The notes beneath the pieces are model-generated. The model made no database searches and had not been told where the DNA came from. It worked only from the letters and a program-made list of their open reading frames with translations. 64,000 nt of DNA from Amblyomma americanum (Eukaryota; Arthropoda; Arachnida; Ixodida; Ixodidae). The position numbers and the translations under genes were made by a program. The stretch is taken from positions 79,096,324 through 79,160,323 of the forward strand of contig NC_135506.1 in the NCBI RefSeq assembly GCF_052857255.1. Direction: 5' to 3'. Positions within the stretch are counted from its first letter, which is position 1. Each line of letters opens with the position of its first letter. Positions 32,561 through 44,165 of the stretch are shown piece after piece.

Positions 32561-33930
32561 AAGGGTGCCGCTTCACAAATGTCCTCCAGCAACAATTTGT
32601 GCGTGGAAACTTGTTAGATGGAAACTTGGAAGCTTGGAAGATTGTGTGGAAGCTGTGTTAGATGCACTCAAATTTTCAACTTCCGCGTCTTCCACGTCCC
32701 TCCTCTCTCGTCAATTTTCGCAGGCCAAGCGTCGGCGCTCCCCCGCCGTCCACACTAAAGACCCCACCCACTCGGCCCTGCTCCAACGGATGCCTACGCG
32801 CGCGGCCACGGTACCTGAGTGACGTCTGAAAGAATTTGGCGCTGCGAACAATTGATAACCCCCGGCTACTTGCACGACGTGACGTCGTACGCCAGGTTTC
32901 GCCCGAGAAAGCCCGACAGCGCGTGTCGCCGCTAGTTGCGAAGGTGGGAAGTTTTAAAAAAAAGTATTTTAAGTTTGCCGCTCTTGTACGCGGCATGAAT
33001 GCTGGGTGGCCTGTACTCTACGTAACGCGATCATTTTAAAGCCAAGTTCAAACACCCTTTTCTGTGGCCTTTTAAGAGCTAAAATTGTGTTGCCCAGCAT
33101 TCGGAGCCAGCTCGCGAGTGACAAAACGTCCTAGTAACGAGGCCATACGGTCGCACTATGAATTCGAGCCCGCTAAACAATGTTTCGGAAGCGTACGGAA
33201 TCATCGTGCTATGCAGTGTCGTACGCGGCTCCAATCTTGCAGCCCTACCATTTTGGAAACCCCCTGTGTTTCAGATTGGCTCACTAGAAAAACTTTTTAC
33301 AGACTAAACAGATTGCCAACTATGGTAAAAACCGAAATCAGGACCCCTAATGCTTTGATGATCGCGTTTAACACGCTCACTCGGGCATCACTAGCCACGA
33401 CTTCTCATTTCCACTCCAAGTGATGGCGAGGCCTTACGTGAAAACCCTCCGGCACCTACAGTGCCGATGCTGCCGCTACCATAAATTGTGAGGTCCTCCG
33501 ATTTGGGTTTGCATCACGCTTTCCACTTCTGGGAAGATCCACGCGCGTCGAGGGGTTAGGATACTGATAACAAGGACAATAAGCTTAACAGCGTCAATTG
33601 CGAACGGTGTCAGTGTTCTCACCAGAGGAGATGTGGCGACCTTGGAGGCAAGAGCCAAGTCTCGTTCCAAGAGCTTGTCACTGGATCCACGGGATGTTCA
33701 GTGTTGGCTCCGCTCGACAGTAGTTGTGGTGGCTGCTATGCTATGTGGTGGGGGCCAGGTCGTTACACTGTCTCTACGACTGTGGGTGGTCTTCCGTCTC
33801 TGGTGCCTCCTGAACAAAAGGCAAACCATTTTCGGACCGTCTCCTACGGTGTTTCTCGTCCTGTCACGGACGAGAGGTGAAGTGGTAAGCATATGTCATA
33901 GAGCAATACAGGTCGAAATGGTTTAAATAA
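32560..33930. other. GC-rich stretch with unassigned ORFs
   Basis: CpG-rich DNA at about 32.7-33.2 kb. A plus frame, open from about 33.58 to 33.93 kb without a firm ATG, reads TLEARAKSRSKSLSL and then a hydrophobic run (STVVVVAAML). It ends near a donor-like GTG|GTAAGCAT at 33889. The antisense frame is also open (33476-33670). I do not recognise a family; a decayed membrane-protein exon is possible. Confidence 0.25.
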
Positions 33931-35130
33931 TTCTTATATTAACCCTCAGGGGGTGCACACAGGGAATGTGACCGCGAGTACTGTTAATAAAAAATCGAAT
34001 GACATCGGTTGGCAAAGGAGACTTTTTGCCACGGTAAACATGAAACCCTGTCTTCCACGGACTAATTGTTCATGACGTAAGGGTACTTTTTGTTTGTAGA
34101 AGTCGTATGCTCAGCTCCTGTGACAGTGAACGCAACTCAAAAGTGAAACTGAGCAAGCGGAGTCATTACGAGTCTACACACGGTAAATATGCTGCATACT
34201 CGAGCCTTCAGAAAAGCTTCAAGTTATGTTTAATTTATCACAGTTATATCTTCCGTTTGTTAAAAGGCTGGGGGCATGTCTACGTACCAAGCCGCCTTGT
34301 CGAGTGGAATCGCAGCTCTGTACTTCTCCGCACCTGGGCGATTGATGACTATTCGCAGTACATGAGACTTCATTGCTGTAGCAGTGGTCCTCGAGTTGCT
34401 TGTGGAATGCAGTCGTCTCGACGATTGTAATTTGTATGTGGTGTTTGTATAGCTGAGGTCGTTTGATGAGCCAGGTGATTTTTTCCAGTGTTGCCGATGC
34501 CAGTGTATTGTACTGGTATCAGATATTTCGTTGCTTTTCGATGTCTTGGCAGCAAAAATGCCTGCAATCATAGAGGTGGCGACTATTTTCTAAAGTATTT
34601 TTTTTGGCAGTCGGGTCCCGCGTTGGTGGTTGTCGAGATTGCTGTGCTCTAGGGTTGTCACAATCGTTCCAGTGCTTATTTTTAATTGGTGGAATGTCGT
34701 GGCTTTGAGTCTCAAGAATATTCTGCTCCTCTTCCAGCTTGTCGTAGACACAGAGGCAGATGTTTGCTGCCACCAGAGTCTCAAATACAGGGGTCTCGCT
34801 AATATTATCCTCTTTCCTAGTAGTCGCTGTGTCACAGGGTGTTCCTAACTCTTCTGTAGGGTGTACTCGTAACCGTTTGCGGTCTTCTCTGTTGCCTCGT
34901 TGTGATAGTTAAAAGCTGTGCTGTTGCTTTTGGAGCTTTAGCGTTGTTTCGTGTCTTAATATTCCTTTGTTTTATCTTGTTCGTCTATGCTTCCTTTTGT
35001 TTTTGTACGGCGTGTATTGCTGCGGTCGCCATGTTTTTATGGTGTTTGTGCGGTTTTTGTTTCTGCGTTAGTGGTCTTGTGGTTCGTTTTTCTGATGATC
35101 GCACTTGTTTGTGTATGGTTGGCAGCGGTT
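33930..35130. other. Intergenic DNA leading into a GT-rich tract
   Basis: 34.4-35.1 kb is strongly T/G-rich on plus, like tracts next to other modules. No independent gene is supported. Confidence 0.4.
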
Positions 35131-35139
35131 TGAAGGCCG

Positions 35140-35359
35140 CCGTCATGAGAAACAGCACCAGTGCCGCTTGCCAAATGGGTGGAAGGCCAGCATGAAGAAC
35201 AGGAGGAGTGTCGCTTTGGGATTATAGGATGCCTCTTGGACCTAGGTCCTTTGTCTGGACATCTGGAGACATGGGTCTGGACGTTCAGAAGCTACTCCTA
35301 AAAGCCACGGCAGAGGTGATCTAGGCCGTGCTGCTCGGCAATCCTAGGTGCAATAAAAC
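35140..35359 (-). other. Exon-like module 5 with clear motif pair
   Basis: Acceptor-like CATTCTTTTTGCAG on minus, exon start 35359. After ~145 bp, motif copies start at 35191 and 35144, 47 bp apart. The segment AGATCACCTCTGCCGTGGC resembles AGATCACCTGTGGCGAGGC of the 47.0-kb module. Confidence 0.6.
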
Positions 35360-36950
35360 CTGCAAAAAGAATGGTGGTCACCTTAGAGATGTACTGACCA
35401 CACAGCAACCTTTTCTACCTAAAGGCGCATTATCGAACACCGAAAAAAACACGTAGAATATCTACGCTACGCTTTGCATCATAACCCAAGTACCACGCGC
35501 CTCATAGAGAGAGGGGGAGAAAACTTTTTCTTGAACCAAATTCGGGGAAGTTCTAAGCTCAAAGTCTCGGAGTATGAAAGGATTCATTGGAACCTGGCGG
35601 CTGGCTTCTTGGGCTTGATTGATTTCTTTTTGCTTATTTGGGTCTGAGCTGAGCATTAGAGCCTCCCACGCTTCTTCATTTCTAATGGTCCGTGAATTCT
35701 TTTCTAAGTGTGTGCATAAATACTTCTTTGGTTTGGGATCTGCAATCTGCAGAGTTTACAGTGCGGTTCGACTGTTATTCGATAATGACGTCATAAATTC
35801 AAACACGTGCTAAATTCAATGCAGGCTACGCGAGTGCATTGAACTGCAACTGCTGGGCAGGAAAAAATCTCGCAATGCAACAAATTGAGAAACTTTGAAC
35901 ACAGGTTCCATGGCGCAATCAGGGCGACTTGTAAGCCTTCTAGACTTATTTTGCACTGACTCCGCCGTACGAGTAACACCACGTTCTTATGATATGCTGA
36001 GGAAAAATGGCAATACGCTGAGCGGTTCGTCCCCGCATACTGTACTGTTTTGAGCAGTAAGGCCTCTTAGTTCCAAAAAAAAAAAACCCGACAACAGCCA
36101 AGTGCTGAAGAGCGGAAATGGCGCTACTTCTTCGCTCAACACTCAATGGGTCGCAGATACCACATTTAACTTTTAACAATTATTACTGCTTACCAGGGAT
36201 TGCCTAACGTCAGCAGCTGTTAGCGACATTCGCTAGACGTAGCACCGGCCAATGACACACCCGACAAAAAGTATTGGTGATGAGTGCATAGCCTTCCAAA
36301 GCGAGTGTTATTACTAGCGAGTGTTATGCACCTATAAAAAGCATCGATGAAAAAATAGTGCTCGTACACCCTATTCTCCCCATCAAAACCCATCATCCCA
36401 TTATTCACTCCTACAGCATGATAAATTATCTCTGCGTTGTGTGGGTGCGTTTTTATACTGCGCCAGAAAACAAGCGTGTGAATGGATGATCGCCAAAAAC
36501 CTTGCCGTTATCCCAATGTCTTTAGCTGCTATTTTTCATCTTTAGAAAAAGAAGAACATATGCTGTGCTCACCGGTACTACGTCATAAGTGATCATCATC
36601 ACAGGTCGGCTTCGATGAGGTCCATGGTGCAGGCATAGTATCGAGGAGTCGAGGCGCAGACGCAGATTCGGTTACCGCTTCCTTCGCGCTACCTGCAGTG
36701 TTGGCAGCCAACGAGTTCCGGGTTCCGTTGCTGCTGTTTGTCTAAGGTCAACTAAGCTGTCTTCGGCCGTTTGTTATCTTTGTGACTGGTGTAACAGTCT
36801 TGTCGAGGCTCTGCTTTCGTTTCGTGATCGTGCCGCAAGTTTTCGCTGTATTGCAGAAGGCTGTTGTGATTACTTTTCCTGATTCCGTTGTGATGCCCTC
36901 ATTTGTGCTTTCTTCGGTTAGCGTCATGTCGTGTTCTGTGTCTGAGCGTC
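35360..36950. other. Intervening DNA with a donor-like site
   Basis: On minus, CCG|GTGAGCACAGCATATG at about 36572 resembles a splice donor and would pair with the acceptor at 35360 for a ~1.2-kb intron. Poly(A) of 12-13 bp at about 36077. No gene family recognised. Confidence 0.35.
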
Positions 36951-37140
36951 GCTAGAAGCGTGGCCGCCATTCTCAAGACGAACTGGGTTGATGCGGATGA
37001 CCTCGACACCGGGGCAGGCGCTCACTTCCGTCGCTGCCTGGATGGGACGCTGCACATTCCTCACGCATGCGCAGATTTCGCCTAGATAAACGGCAAAGCA
37101 GCTCGTGGTAGGTGTCCAGCAGGCGGCCTGCACCGATGAC
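36950..37140 (-). other. Exon-like module 6
   Basis: Acceptor-like GGCTTCTCTGCAG on minus, exon start 37140, followed by GTCATCGGTGCAGGCCGCCT. Near 36975-37020 it aligns with 49735-49785: CTCAAGAMGAACTG, GATGCKGATGA and GGCACCGG-like words in the same order. Amino acid changes between the two are not mainly synonymous. Confidence 0.5.
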
Positions 37141-37144
37141 CTGC

Positions 37145-38160
37145 AGAGAAGCCTTCTTTGCGATCATCTGTTTAAAAGCGAAAGTATTATACAGTATGAC
37201 CAATTAGCAAAACACCCGTCATACGTCTTCCATGACAGGAAATTTGGAGGATATCAGAGCATTTTTTGACGCGGCACCGAATTACATTACGTCATCGTGG
37301 TCAACGCATCTGCGCACATCCAGGAAGCATTGCTTGGACATGTGGATTAAAATTTAGATAACTGTGCATAACATGTGGGTCACTTTCTGGAATCAGTAAG
37401 CATAGTGTCGATGCTGGAGCTTATGTACGTCAGGGAACAATGTGCGCCAATTCGTGGTATCCCTGTCAGCAACTCTCCTCACAAATGACGAATTATGGGA
37501 TCACTGTGCTATTAGCGGAAAGCTTGACAGCCAGTTTCATCTAAATGGATGACTGTAATGACTGTAATGTCTAGGCGTTGATAAGTAATGAATAGTAATG
37601 GTACTCGTGTCTTCTCAGTAATTGTGGAAGACCACTTGAGTGTGACATCAGCATTACACATGCTTTCTGGAGCACATTCCTATAAACATAAGGCTCTAGC
37701 TCGCGACACACAAATAAGCCAGATGGCATAGGAGCTCACCACATTGCATTCCCTCTGGTATCGCAGGCCATGGTGATGCTCGTAAGGGCCGCAGAGAGAC
37801 AATCCAGAGTGCACCCGCCCTCGTCAATTTCATGGGCGCGATCAGTGTGCTTCCCATCTTATGCCATTCTTGCCGTTGCGCCTCCTAAGTTAGTCCTTGT
37901 CATTGCATCTGGGATAGTAGCACTAGGTGAAATTATCTGGGTTCATGGTGCTTCTCGGTGGCTGGGATGTACTGGCACCGCGGCACCACGTCCACAGGAT
38001 GCCTAAGAGCTCTCCCGTATCCATCCCTGTCCCGTCACAGCTGCGGCCATCTTATCCCCAACGTCTTTCTAGCCTCATCTGTCCGCCTCTCCTCTTTCAT
38101 GCATGTCGCAAACACAGATGTCCTTTTCCATAAAGCTTGAGTCGACAATACTAATAAATG
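37145..38160. other. Intergenic or intronic DNA
   Basis: Donor-like GTG|GTGAGCTCCTATG on minus at about 37742. Three overlapping short plus ORFs around 37.9-38.1 kb have no recognised content. Confidence 0.35.
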
Positions 38161-38162
38161 TT

Positions 38163-38343
38163 TATATTGGTTTGGTTTATTAAATTAACGTCCCGAAGCA
38201 ACTCTCAAGACGCTATGAGGAACGCCGTAGTAAGATGTTCCGGAAATTTCGACCACCTAGTGTTCTTTAACGTGCACTGACATCGCACAGTACACGAGCC
38301 TCTAGAGTTTCGCTTCCACCGAAATTCGACCGAAATTGCAGTT
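38163..38343 (-). mobile_element. SINE, 5'-truncated, second subfamily
   Basis: GGTTTGGTTTATTAAATTAA, CGTCCCGAAGCAACTC, CTATGAGGAACGCCGTAG, TTTCGACCACCTAGTG, TTTAACGTGCACTGACATCG and a GTTTCGCTTCCACCGAAATT-like end match the reverse of the 52.86-kb copy. The tRNA-like head is missing. Confidence 0.75.
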
Positions 38344-39059
38344 TACAGTATTTGGTTTTGGTCGTAGGTCCTTATGGTATGCGTTCGGCTGGTTGTTTTC
38401 GTCCAAGACACTTCGACGTTAACTTTAGCCTTGCTTATTCCAGTTCGAAGGTTGTGGTTCTGTTGCGCCGTTTCGTGTTCTTAGTGCTGGCGGCGAAAAC
38501 CAACTGCTGCTCTCGTGCGCGAGGGATCTCATTATAGCCCTTAACTATCGATCGGGATTGTGACGTGGGTGTGAAGGTGGCTTCCGTTATTTTGTAATGT
38601 TGGTGCTTCGTTTGGTTAGAGGGTTTCCGCGTAATGAGAGCAGAGATTTCGGAGTTGTAGACCACCGCTTCCATGGTGAAGAGGATTGATGCCGCAATTT
38701 TTGCCGACGTTAAAACGATTGCTCTTCCGCGTAGGATAGGGACAGCTGAAACAGCGATGTGGTTATGTTTGTAGTCGTCATGGCAGCACCGATAAATGTG
38801 GTTGTGATTGGACGGGTTGTATATCTAGGTGATGGGAGTTGTAGTCGGCATCAATTTGTCTTTGAATGGTGTCGTACTCTTGTAGTGAATCGCAGGCATA
38901 TCTTTTGTAGTGTTCAGTGCCTGTATTCTTCATGCGTTGCTGTTGTGACGTTGTTAGTGTAGTCTATGTGCCTATGTTCTCCAGTGCGGCGCAAAACAGC
39001 ACGCAACAGGAAATGAAGTGCTGCCACACGGGTGAATGTGTTGAAAAGGCGTGTTTCCC

Positions 39060-39130
39060 GCCCATGAGGAACAACAGGAGTGCCGGCGAATGCACCTGAA
39101 GAATTCCACGGCCGCCGTGTCACGAGGCGC
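39060..39130 (-). other. Motif copy with CA-rich tract
   Basis: Motif at 39063 followed by CCACGGCCGCCGTG, as in the 28.9-kb module (ACACGGCCGCCGTG). The tract below includes TAGTCGTCATGGCAGCACC (about 38774), shared with 22.0 kb. No clear acceptor. Confidence 0.5.
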
Positions 39131-40104
39131 AGACTGAGCTTTCTAAGAGGATACTACTTTTTATAGGATTAGAGGGTCTCCACACCGCTGACAGAAACAG
39201 GAATGGTGCGCCTAAGCGAATGCGCTGCAATGGCGAAAATCACCGGTGCTTGAATGACAGCAGGAATGACGGCGTTCCTGATGCAGGAGTGGTCATAGTC
39301 GTCATGGCAGATGGAATTACTGCTACTGTGGTTGTGGAGGGTTGATGCATTGGGTGTAGCACACATTCTCTGTCGTCAGTTGTGTTCCGTTGTGCATGTG
39401 GTGTGGGCGAACAGGGTACTGCTTGAAGAAACAAAATACCGTAGTCCTTAATTTCTTAATAGACGAACGATGTTAGTAAGGCTGCTGGTCTGTGGAAATC
39501 GCTGGTATCGATGCGATGGTTAACGCTTTTCTTGCGGTGTGTTTATGATTGTAGTTAATGCAGCTAATATTATGGCTGCTGCGGTGATTGTACAGGAAGG
39601 GTGCATTGGCACCTAGCCCATGGTGTTGTCTGCTGGATGTTGTGTTTCCATTGTGCACGTGTCTTTGTGGGGGGAGAGAGGGGTGAGAGGGTCCCCAAAA
39701 TGTCGGCTTGCAACCGTCAAGAAGTACAGCAACAGTGGCGCCACAGAGAATGCACTGAAAAGGTGGAGATCGCTTATTCATCACTTAGTCTTGAAGGACA
39801 GCATAGCGCCACTGTTCTGTATGCAGCGGTGGTGTTGAAGCTCTGTGGTGCTTTCTACTTGGGCTATGCATGTGCTTTAGGTGCAAGTAGTCTTGTGAAG
39901 TAGTTTCACGTGTAAATCGTGGTGGCTGCAATGAGTGGTCGTGCCTGCGCAGGTTGTATGTATTGGTGTCTAGTGCAAGATATTTTCTGCTGGGCTGTGT
40001 TCCGTTTGGGAGTGTGGTGTACATGTCTAGAGTCGCCTACACTGAGCAAAGCAACCGCCAGGAGGAGCACCCAAACCAATTTGTCCAAGAGGCTTAAGTT
40101 CACC

Positions 40105-40242
40105 GATTCATGAAGAACAGTAGGTGTGCCACCACGATCATCACTAAGGCCACAGCTCCGCGCCTCGAGTTCGAAGCTTGAATTGTGCCAGCAAGGTCCA
40201 GAAATGCCAGTGAGTCGGCGACAATGAGCCAGGCCCAATTAC
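40105..40242 (-). other. Exon-like module 7
   Basis: Acceptor-like AATTTCTTGCAG|GTAATTGGGC on minus, exon start 40242, nearly identical to the acceptor of the 23.9-kb module (TTTCTTGCAG|GTTCGCC). Motif at 40109. Open minus frame 40238-39906 (RGGTPTVLHE). Confidence 0.55.
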
Positions 40243-40299
40243 CTGCAAGAAATTGAAGATTCGGGTTCAGGATCCGGAAATTCTCCCTCCTTACAGCGT

Positions 40300-41785
40300 T
40301 AATTTTTTCTCCTGCGAATAAACACTGAAATTTTTTTTTAGAAGATTACGAAAGCTTTCGGTCTATTTGTGCGCAAATGTATGAGGGGTTTCATTTCCCT
40401 TCGTTAACAAATTTGCAAAACATCGAAATTGGGAAGTGACTGGACAAAGTAGGTGGCAGATGTCAGAGTGGTGCTTAGATATAGACAGCACATTACTCGG
40501 CAACTTTCGCGTAAAACTTCAGGGTACGTGGGCAGAGCAGCAGACACTTTTATATCGTCTGCCACAGAAGCGTGAATTCACCGTCTCGGTCTCACGTGGA
40601 GCAGAGGTAATTTCATGGAGTGTAACGGGGCCTCGCCTAGGATCGCGGATAGAACAAAACCAAGTGCGCGTGCTCATAGCAGCAAAGTCACAGCCAGCCA
40701 TGACTTGTTTCATTATACCAGATTTATGCTCTTGAATTCCTCTAATCGGGGTGCGATATTTCCTCTGTCTGAACCGCATACTCTGGCGACGTGTGCATAT
40801 TCTAAAATTAGAGCCTTTAAGAAAATGGAGTATGTTCAAAGAACTGAACTGACATCTTTTAAAATGCTCTCTCCTCAAACCGATCGTTTCAGGTAGGTAA
40901 ACGATAAAACCTTTAGTCAAATAAAAACAAATATGCACAGCTAAAAATGTGCTATTCTGATCAGATGCTATTCTTCAAAGTACTGAATCCTGAACAGGAG
41001 GTTACTAGCAGTCCCTATTTGTGCTGCTTCTGCCCGCATCGATGATCGATACGATTTTCATCTCAAACTAAACATTTTTTTTTGCATTCCTTGTCAGCAC
41101 CATCCTCGCAAGTGGCAGACATTGATATTAATGGTTTCAAGACCGGATTCTGACCGGATGTCACTAAATATCCGTAAATTTGCAATGCATTCACATTACT
41201 GTTATTTCTTTATTCGCAGCCGCAAGCCTCTTTCCCATTTACTTTTCCGGGTTATTTTTGAGCGCGCTGTGACTGGCCGCAGCAAGCTCCAAAATTATCG
41301 ACTGCTTGCTCATAAGCATTTTAAGCCAATATTACAGGCAGGGGCCTCGATCCCTAATGTTAATAAAATAAATACATCAAACAGAGAGAACGCCCTTGAA
41401 TGCCACATTTTTGCTGAAGGCATTAAAGAAGCAATATTGATGAAGGCTTGAGGATAAACATTGCTATACAGTGCAGTGCACGGGGCCAGGGCATATGAGA
41501 GACAACGCTGCCAAACGCGCGAATTTCCAGTGTATTTCGTAGCATCTACTCTACGCTAATTACTTTAGGCAAAGGCTAAAATTATGACATTTTTAGAGCA
41601 ATTGCGGTCTTAAGGAGTCGTGATCACCAGCGGCCGTGGCTCATATTTTGTAGCATAAGCTACGCTAGGGTAGTAGAAGCGAGTTACGGAGTGGCTGTCC
41701 GAGGCCACAGCTGCGCGCCCGACGTAACCATGGCAACCAGCTGCGATGTTCCACAGGTGTTCCGCTGATGCACCGCGCCGCACCT
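40300..41785. other. Intergenic or intronic DNA
   Basis: Short ORFs on both strands without recognised domains; no repeat identified. Confidence 0.4.
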
Positions 41786-41789
41786 ATCC

Positions 41790-41925
41790 TCAAAATGTTT
41801 TGCAATTTCCTCTTTCTCCCTTTCTTATTTACCTCTCTCCTTTATCCCTTATCTTACGGCGCATTACCAAAATGCGACAATTACTGCGCCATTTCCTTTC
41901 CTCAAAAATCAAAGAAAATTCAGGG
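41790..41925 (+). mobile_element. SINE 3'-half fragment (Ruka-like)
   Basis: Contains TTTCTCCCTTTCTTATTTAC, TTATCTTACGGCGCATTACC and CTGCGCCATTTCCTTTCCTC, the 3' half of the first SINE subfamily. Confidence 0.65.
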
Positions 41926-41984
41926 ACACTTCTGCGATCTAAAGTCCGCGTGGCGAAAGCCTTCGGCGGTGCGTGGGACAACTT

Positions 41985-42470
41985 GGGTGGGTGGGACCCG
42001 GGCCAAATTTGGGGTTGGTGTTTCGCCGTAGTCCAATTAGGCTGAGCATCGATTTTCGTGCAAATCAGCCAAGGTCAAATGTCGGGGTAGACCCCGGCCC
42101 AAGTTTTGCGGTCACCGTGGACATCGATTTTGGTGCAAATCGGCAGAGGTCAAATCTACGGAGTGACCCGAGCCAAATTTGGGGGTCACCATGGTGTTCG
42201 TCGTAGTCGAATTAGGCTGGACATCGATTTTGGCGCAAATCGACCAAGGTAAAAATTTCGGGTTGACCCAGGCCAAATTTGGGGATCAGCATGATGTTCG
42301 CTATAGCCTACTTAGGCTGGAGATCGATTTTTGTGCAAACCAGCGAAGGTCAAGTTTCGGGTGTGACCCGGGCCAAATTTGGGGGCCACGATGGGGTTCG
42401 CCATAGTTGAATTAGGCTGGACATCGATATTGGTTCAAATCGGCCGAGGTCAAAGTGTGGGTATGACGTC
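41985..42470 (+). repeat. ~100-bp tandem repeat, about 4.8 copies
   Basis: The word GACCCGGGCCAAATTTGGGG (and variants) starts at 41995, 42089, 42165, 42265 and 42365. Each is followed by GTGTTCGCCRTAGT, GAATTAGGCTGGACATCGAT and GCAAATCGGCCAAGGTCAAA. One unit is shortened to about 75 bp. This is a small satellite; the ORFs across it are by-products. Confidence 0.9.
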
Positions 42471-42482
42471 GCTTCCGTTGCG

Positions 42483-42758
42483 CGACTTCCGGTTGGCCAT
42501 GTAATGGACGGACACGATCTCGATTGGGAGTATGATCCGCTGGCGTTCATTGGGTTGATTGGCTTGGTCATCGTTGTTGATGCAGTTCATTTTCACGAAA
42601 CGAAAGGCGCACAACTTTGGTCCCTGGGTCAGTACACGCCTCAAGCATGCTCTCATGTAAGTGGCGTTGGTGTTCAACTGCAAAAACCTGCCTGGATTGC
42701 GTTCCGCACAATGGACAGGCAGCGCGCCCACACTGCCACCTTGGAAGGTGGCAGTTAA
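42483..42758 (+). other. ORF with an isolated GH18 chitinase-like motif
   Basis: The plus frame reads MDGHDLDWEYD (from 42504), resembling the family 18 glycosidase catalytic motif DGxDxDWEYP in which the final Glu is the acid/base. The following residues (LAFIGLIGLVIVVDAVHF) do not match the family. No flanking beta-strand motif is seen and no splice donor follows directly. It may be a shuffled exon scrap or chance; I favour caution. Confidence 0.2.
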
Positions 42759-42789
42759 ATGTTGATCGCGAAAGGTTCGTCACCTAATG

Positions 42790-43975
42790 AACGCTGCGCT
42801 GCGGCCTACTGCTACAGTGTTCACACACACCGCTGTCTGCCACAACGCTGTCAGCTCTAATGCTGCAACCCACATCTCTCTACTCTCACCACCGCCACAT
42901 ATGTACCTCAAAGCGCGATTGAGGAATCCACTGACACAGGGAGTCAGCTATGCGTCCTTTCTTCCCTCAAAATCATGGAAGACCTGAATGTTGTCAACGC
43001 CAACGCCAATGAGCACAACGAACACTGACAGCTTTCGCTCTGTACATCCTGGATTAGTTGAGCTAGTCCACATTCATTTTTGGTGCTCCTTCAGAAAAAA
43101 CCCAATTACTGGTGCTCAATATGAAGTTAACATTTTTAACGTTCGACAGCTGCAGCTATAGCCACCACTACAGACGCGCCTGCACTGTAAATGAGGAATC
43201 ATACGATTTGAGTCACTTCATAATATTTCGATCGGCACGTAGGCCTTAGTACGTGACAGCTGCGCCTAGTTTGCGATGTGTGTGGCAACTGCGGTTATAA
43301 AATTTTTTTTTTCTTAGTGGTCTCGCTGCTCCTGAACTCACAGGATTTGTTCCTCCTGCTTTCTACGTTTAAGAAAATAAGCAAAAACTCACGGTTGCTG
43401 AACTCCCGACGATATCCGTAAGGAGCTGCCTCTAATGGCGCCGCTGCCGAAGCCGCAGCCATGAAGACGAAGTCTTGCTCGCAGTGACGGCTATCTCATG
43501 CCCTGCACATCATTTGCCGGGACTCAACGCTCGTGCCCGTCCTTGCTTCCCGAATGTAGTCTGTGATGGCGCAGTACTCTTACTACCAGCAGCTATGGAG
43601 CTCCAGGCTGGGCTTGTTCACGTAACTGCTCTTGGATCACAGCAGTTGTCTTCACCGAGCTGACTCGATTTTTGATGTTGTGCAGATGTTATGCAGTATT
43701 GTACTTCATTTACCACTAGTCGTTGGGCGTGTCTGTTGTGGGGGTGGCGTCATGTCTGTGTTGCTTGTCTTTGCTTTTGTCCATGGCCACGCCAACTGCA
43801 GCTGTCGTCTGTGAAGTTGTGGTTGTCGCTGCGATAGTCGTCGCGTCCGTGTGTGCCTCTGTGTATCTGCAGTTCCTGCTTTCTGGAAGCGTCTGTCTCA
43901 CGGTGGCCACCTTCTAACACAGCAGGCATACACCAGAGGTTCGGGTGATCTTGAGGCGGGACTGTTGGTCACTTC
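42790..43975. other. Intergenic or intronic DNA
   Basis: Donor-like ACC|GTGAGTTTTTGC on minus at about 43393. A GT-rich tract (43.7-43.9 kb) precedes the next module. No gene recognised. Confidence 0.4.
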
Positions 43976-43977
43976 CG

Positions 43978-44165
43978 CCGGTATGAAAAACAGAAGCAGT
44001 GCCCGATAGCTTGAAGAGGAGAGCATTCGTGTTCAGAGCGCAGTCTGTACAACTTGTCTATAGGTCGTCTTTGATAGCCGTGGAGCCTGGGCTGGCTTGT
44101 TGCACACACAAATCCAAGCAGAAGTCCGGGAGCACAGGAAGCAGGAGTACTTTTGGTCCGATAAC
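43978..44165 (-). other. Exon-like module 8
   Basis: Acceptor-like CAATTCCCTGCAG|GTTATCGGAC on minus, exon start 44165; motif at 43982. A donor-like ACG|GTGAGTGCTAAC at about 44737 would give a 570-bp intron. The exon before it can be read as VRTAECNSPGGIKDPHLEIP. Confidence 0.55.

Noticed and set aside
33476..33926. Overlapping sense and antisense ORFs with hydrophobic runs, considered as a transporter exon
   Set aside because: No transporter motif is present, no firm start codon exists, and both strands are equally open. Recorded only as unassigned DNA.
41746..42406. Overlapping plus ORFs across 41.7-42.4 kb
   Set aside because: They run through a SINE fragment and the ~100-bp satellite, so they are repeat artefacts.
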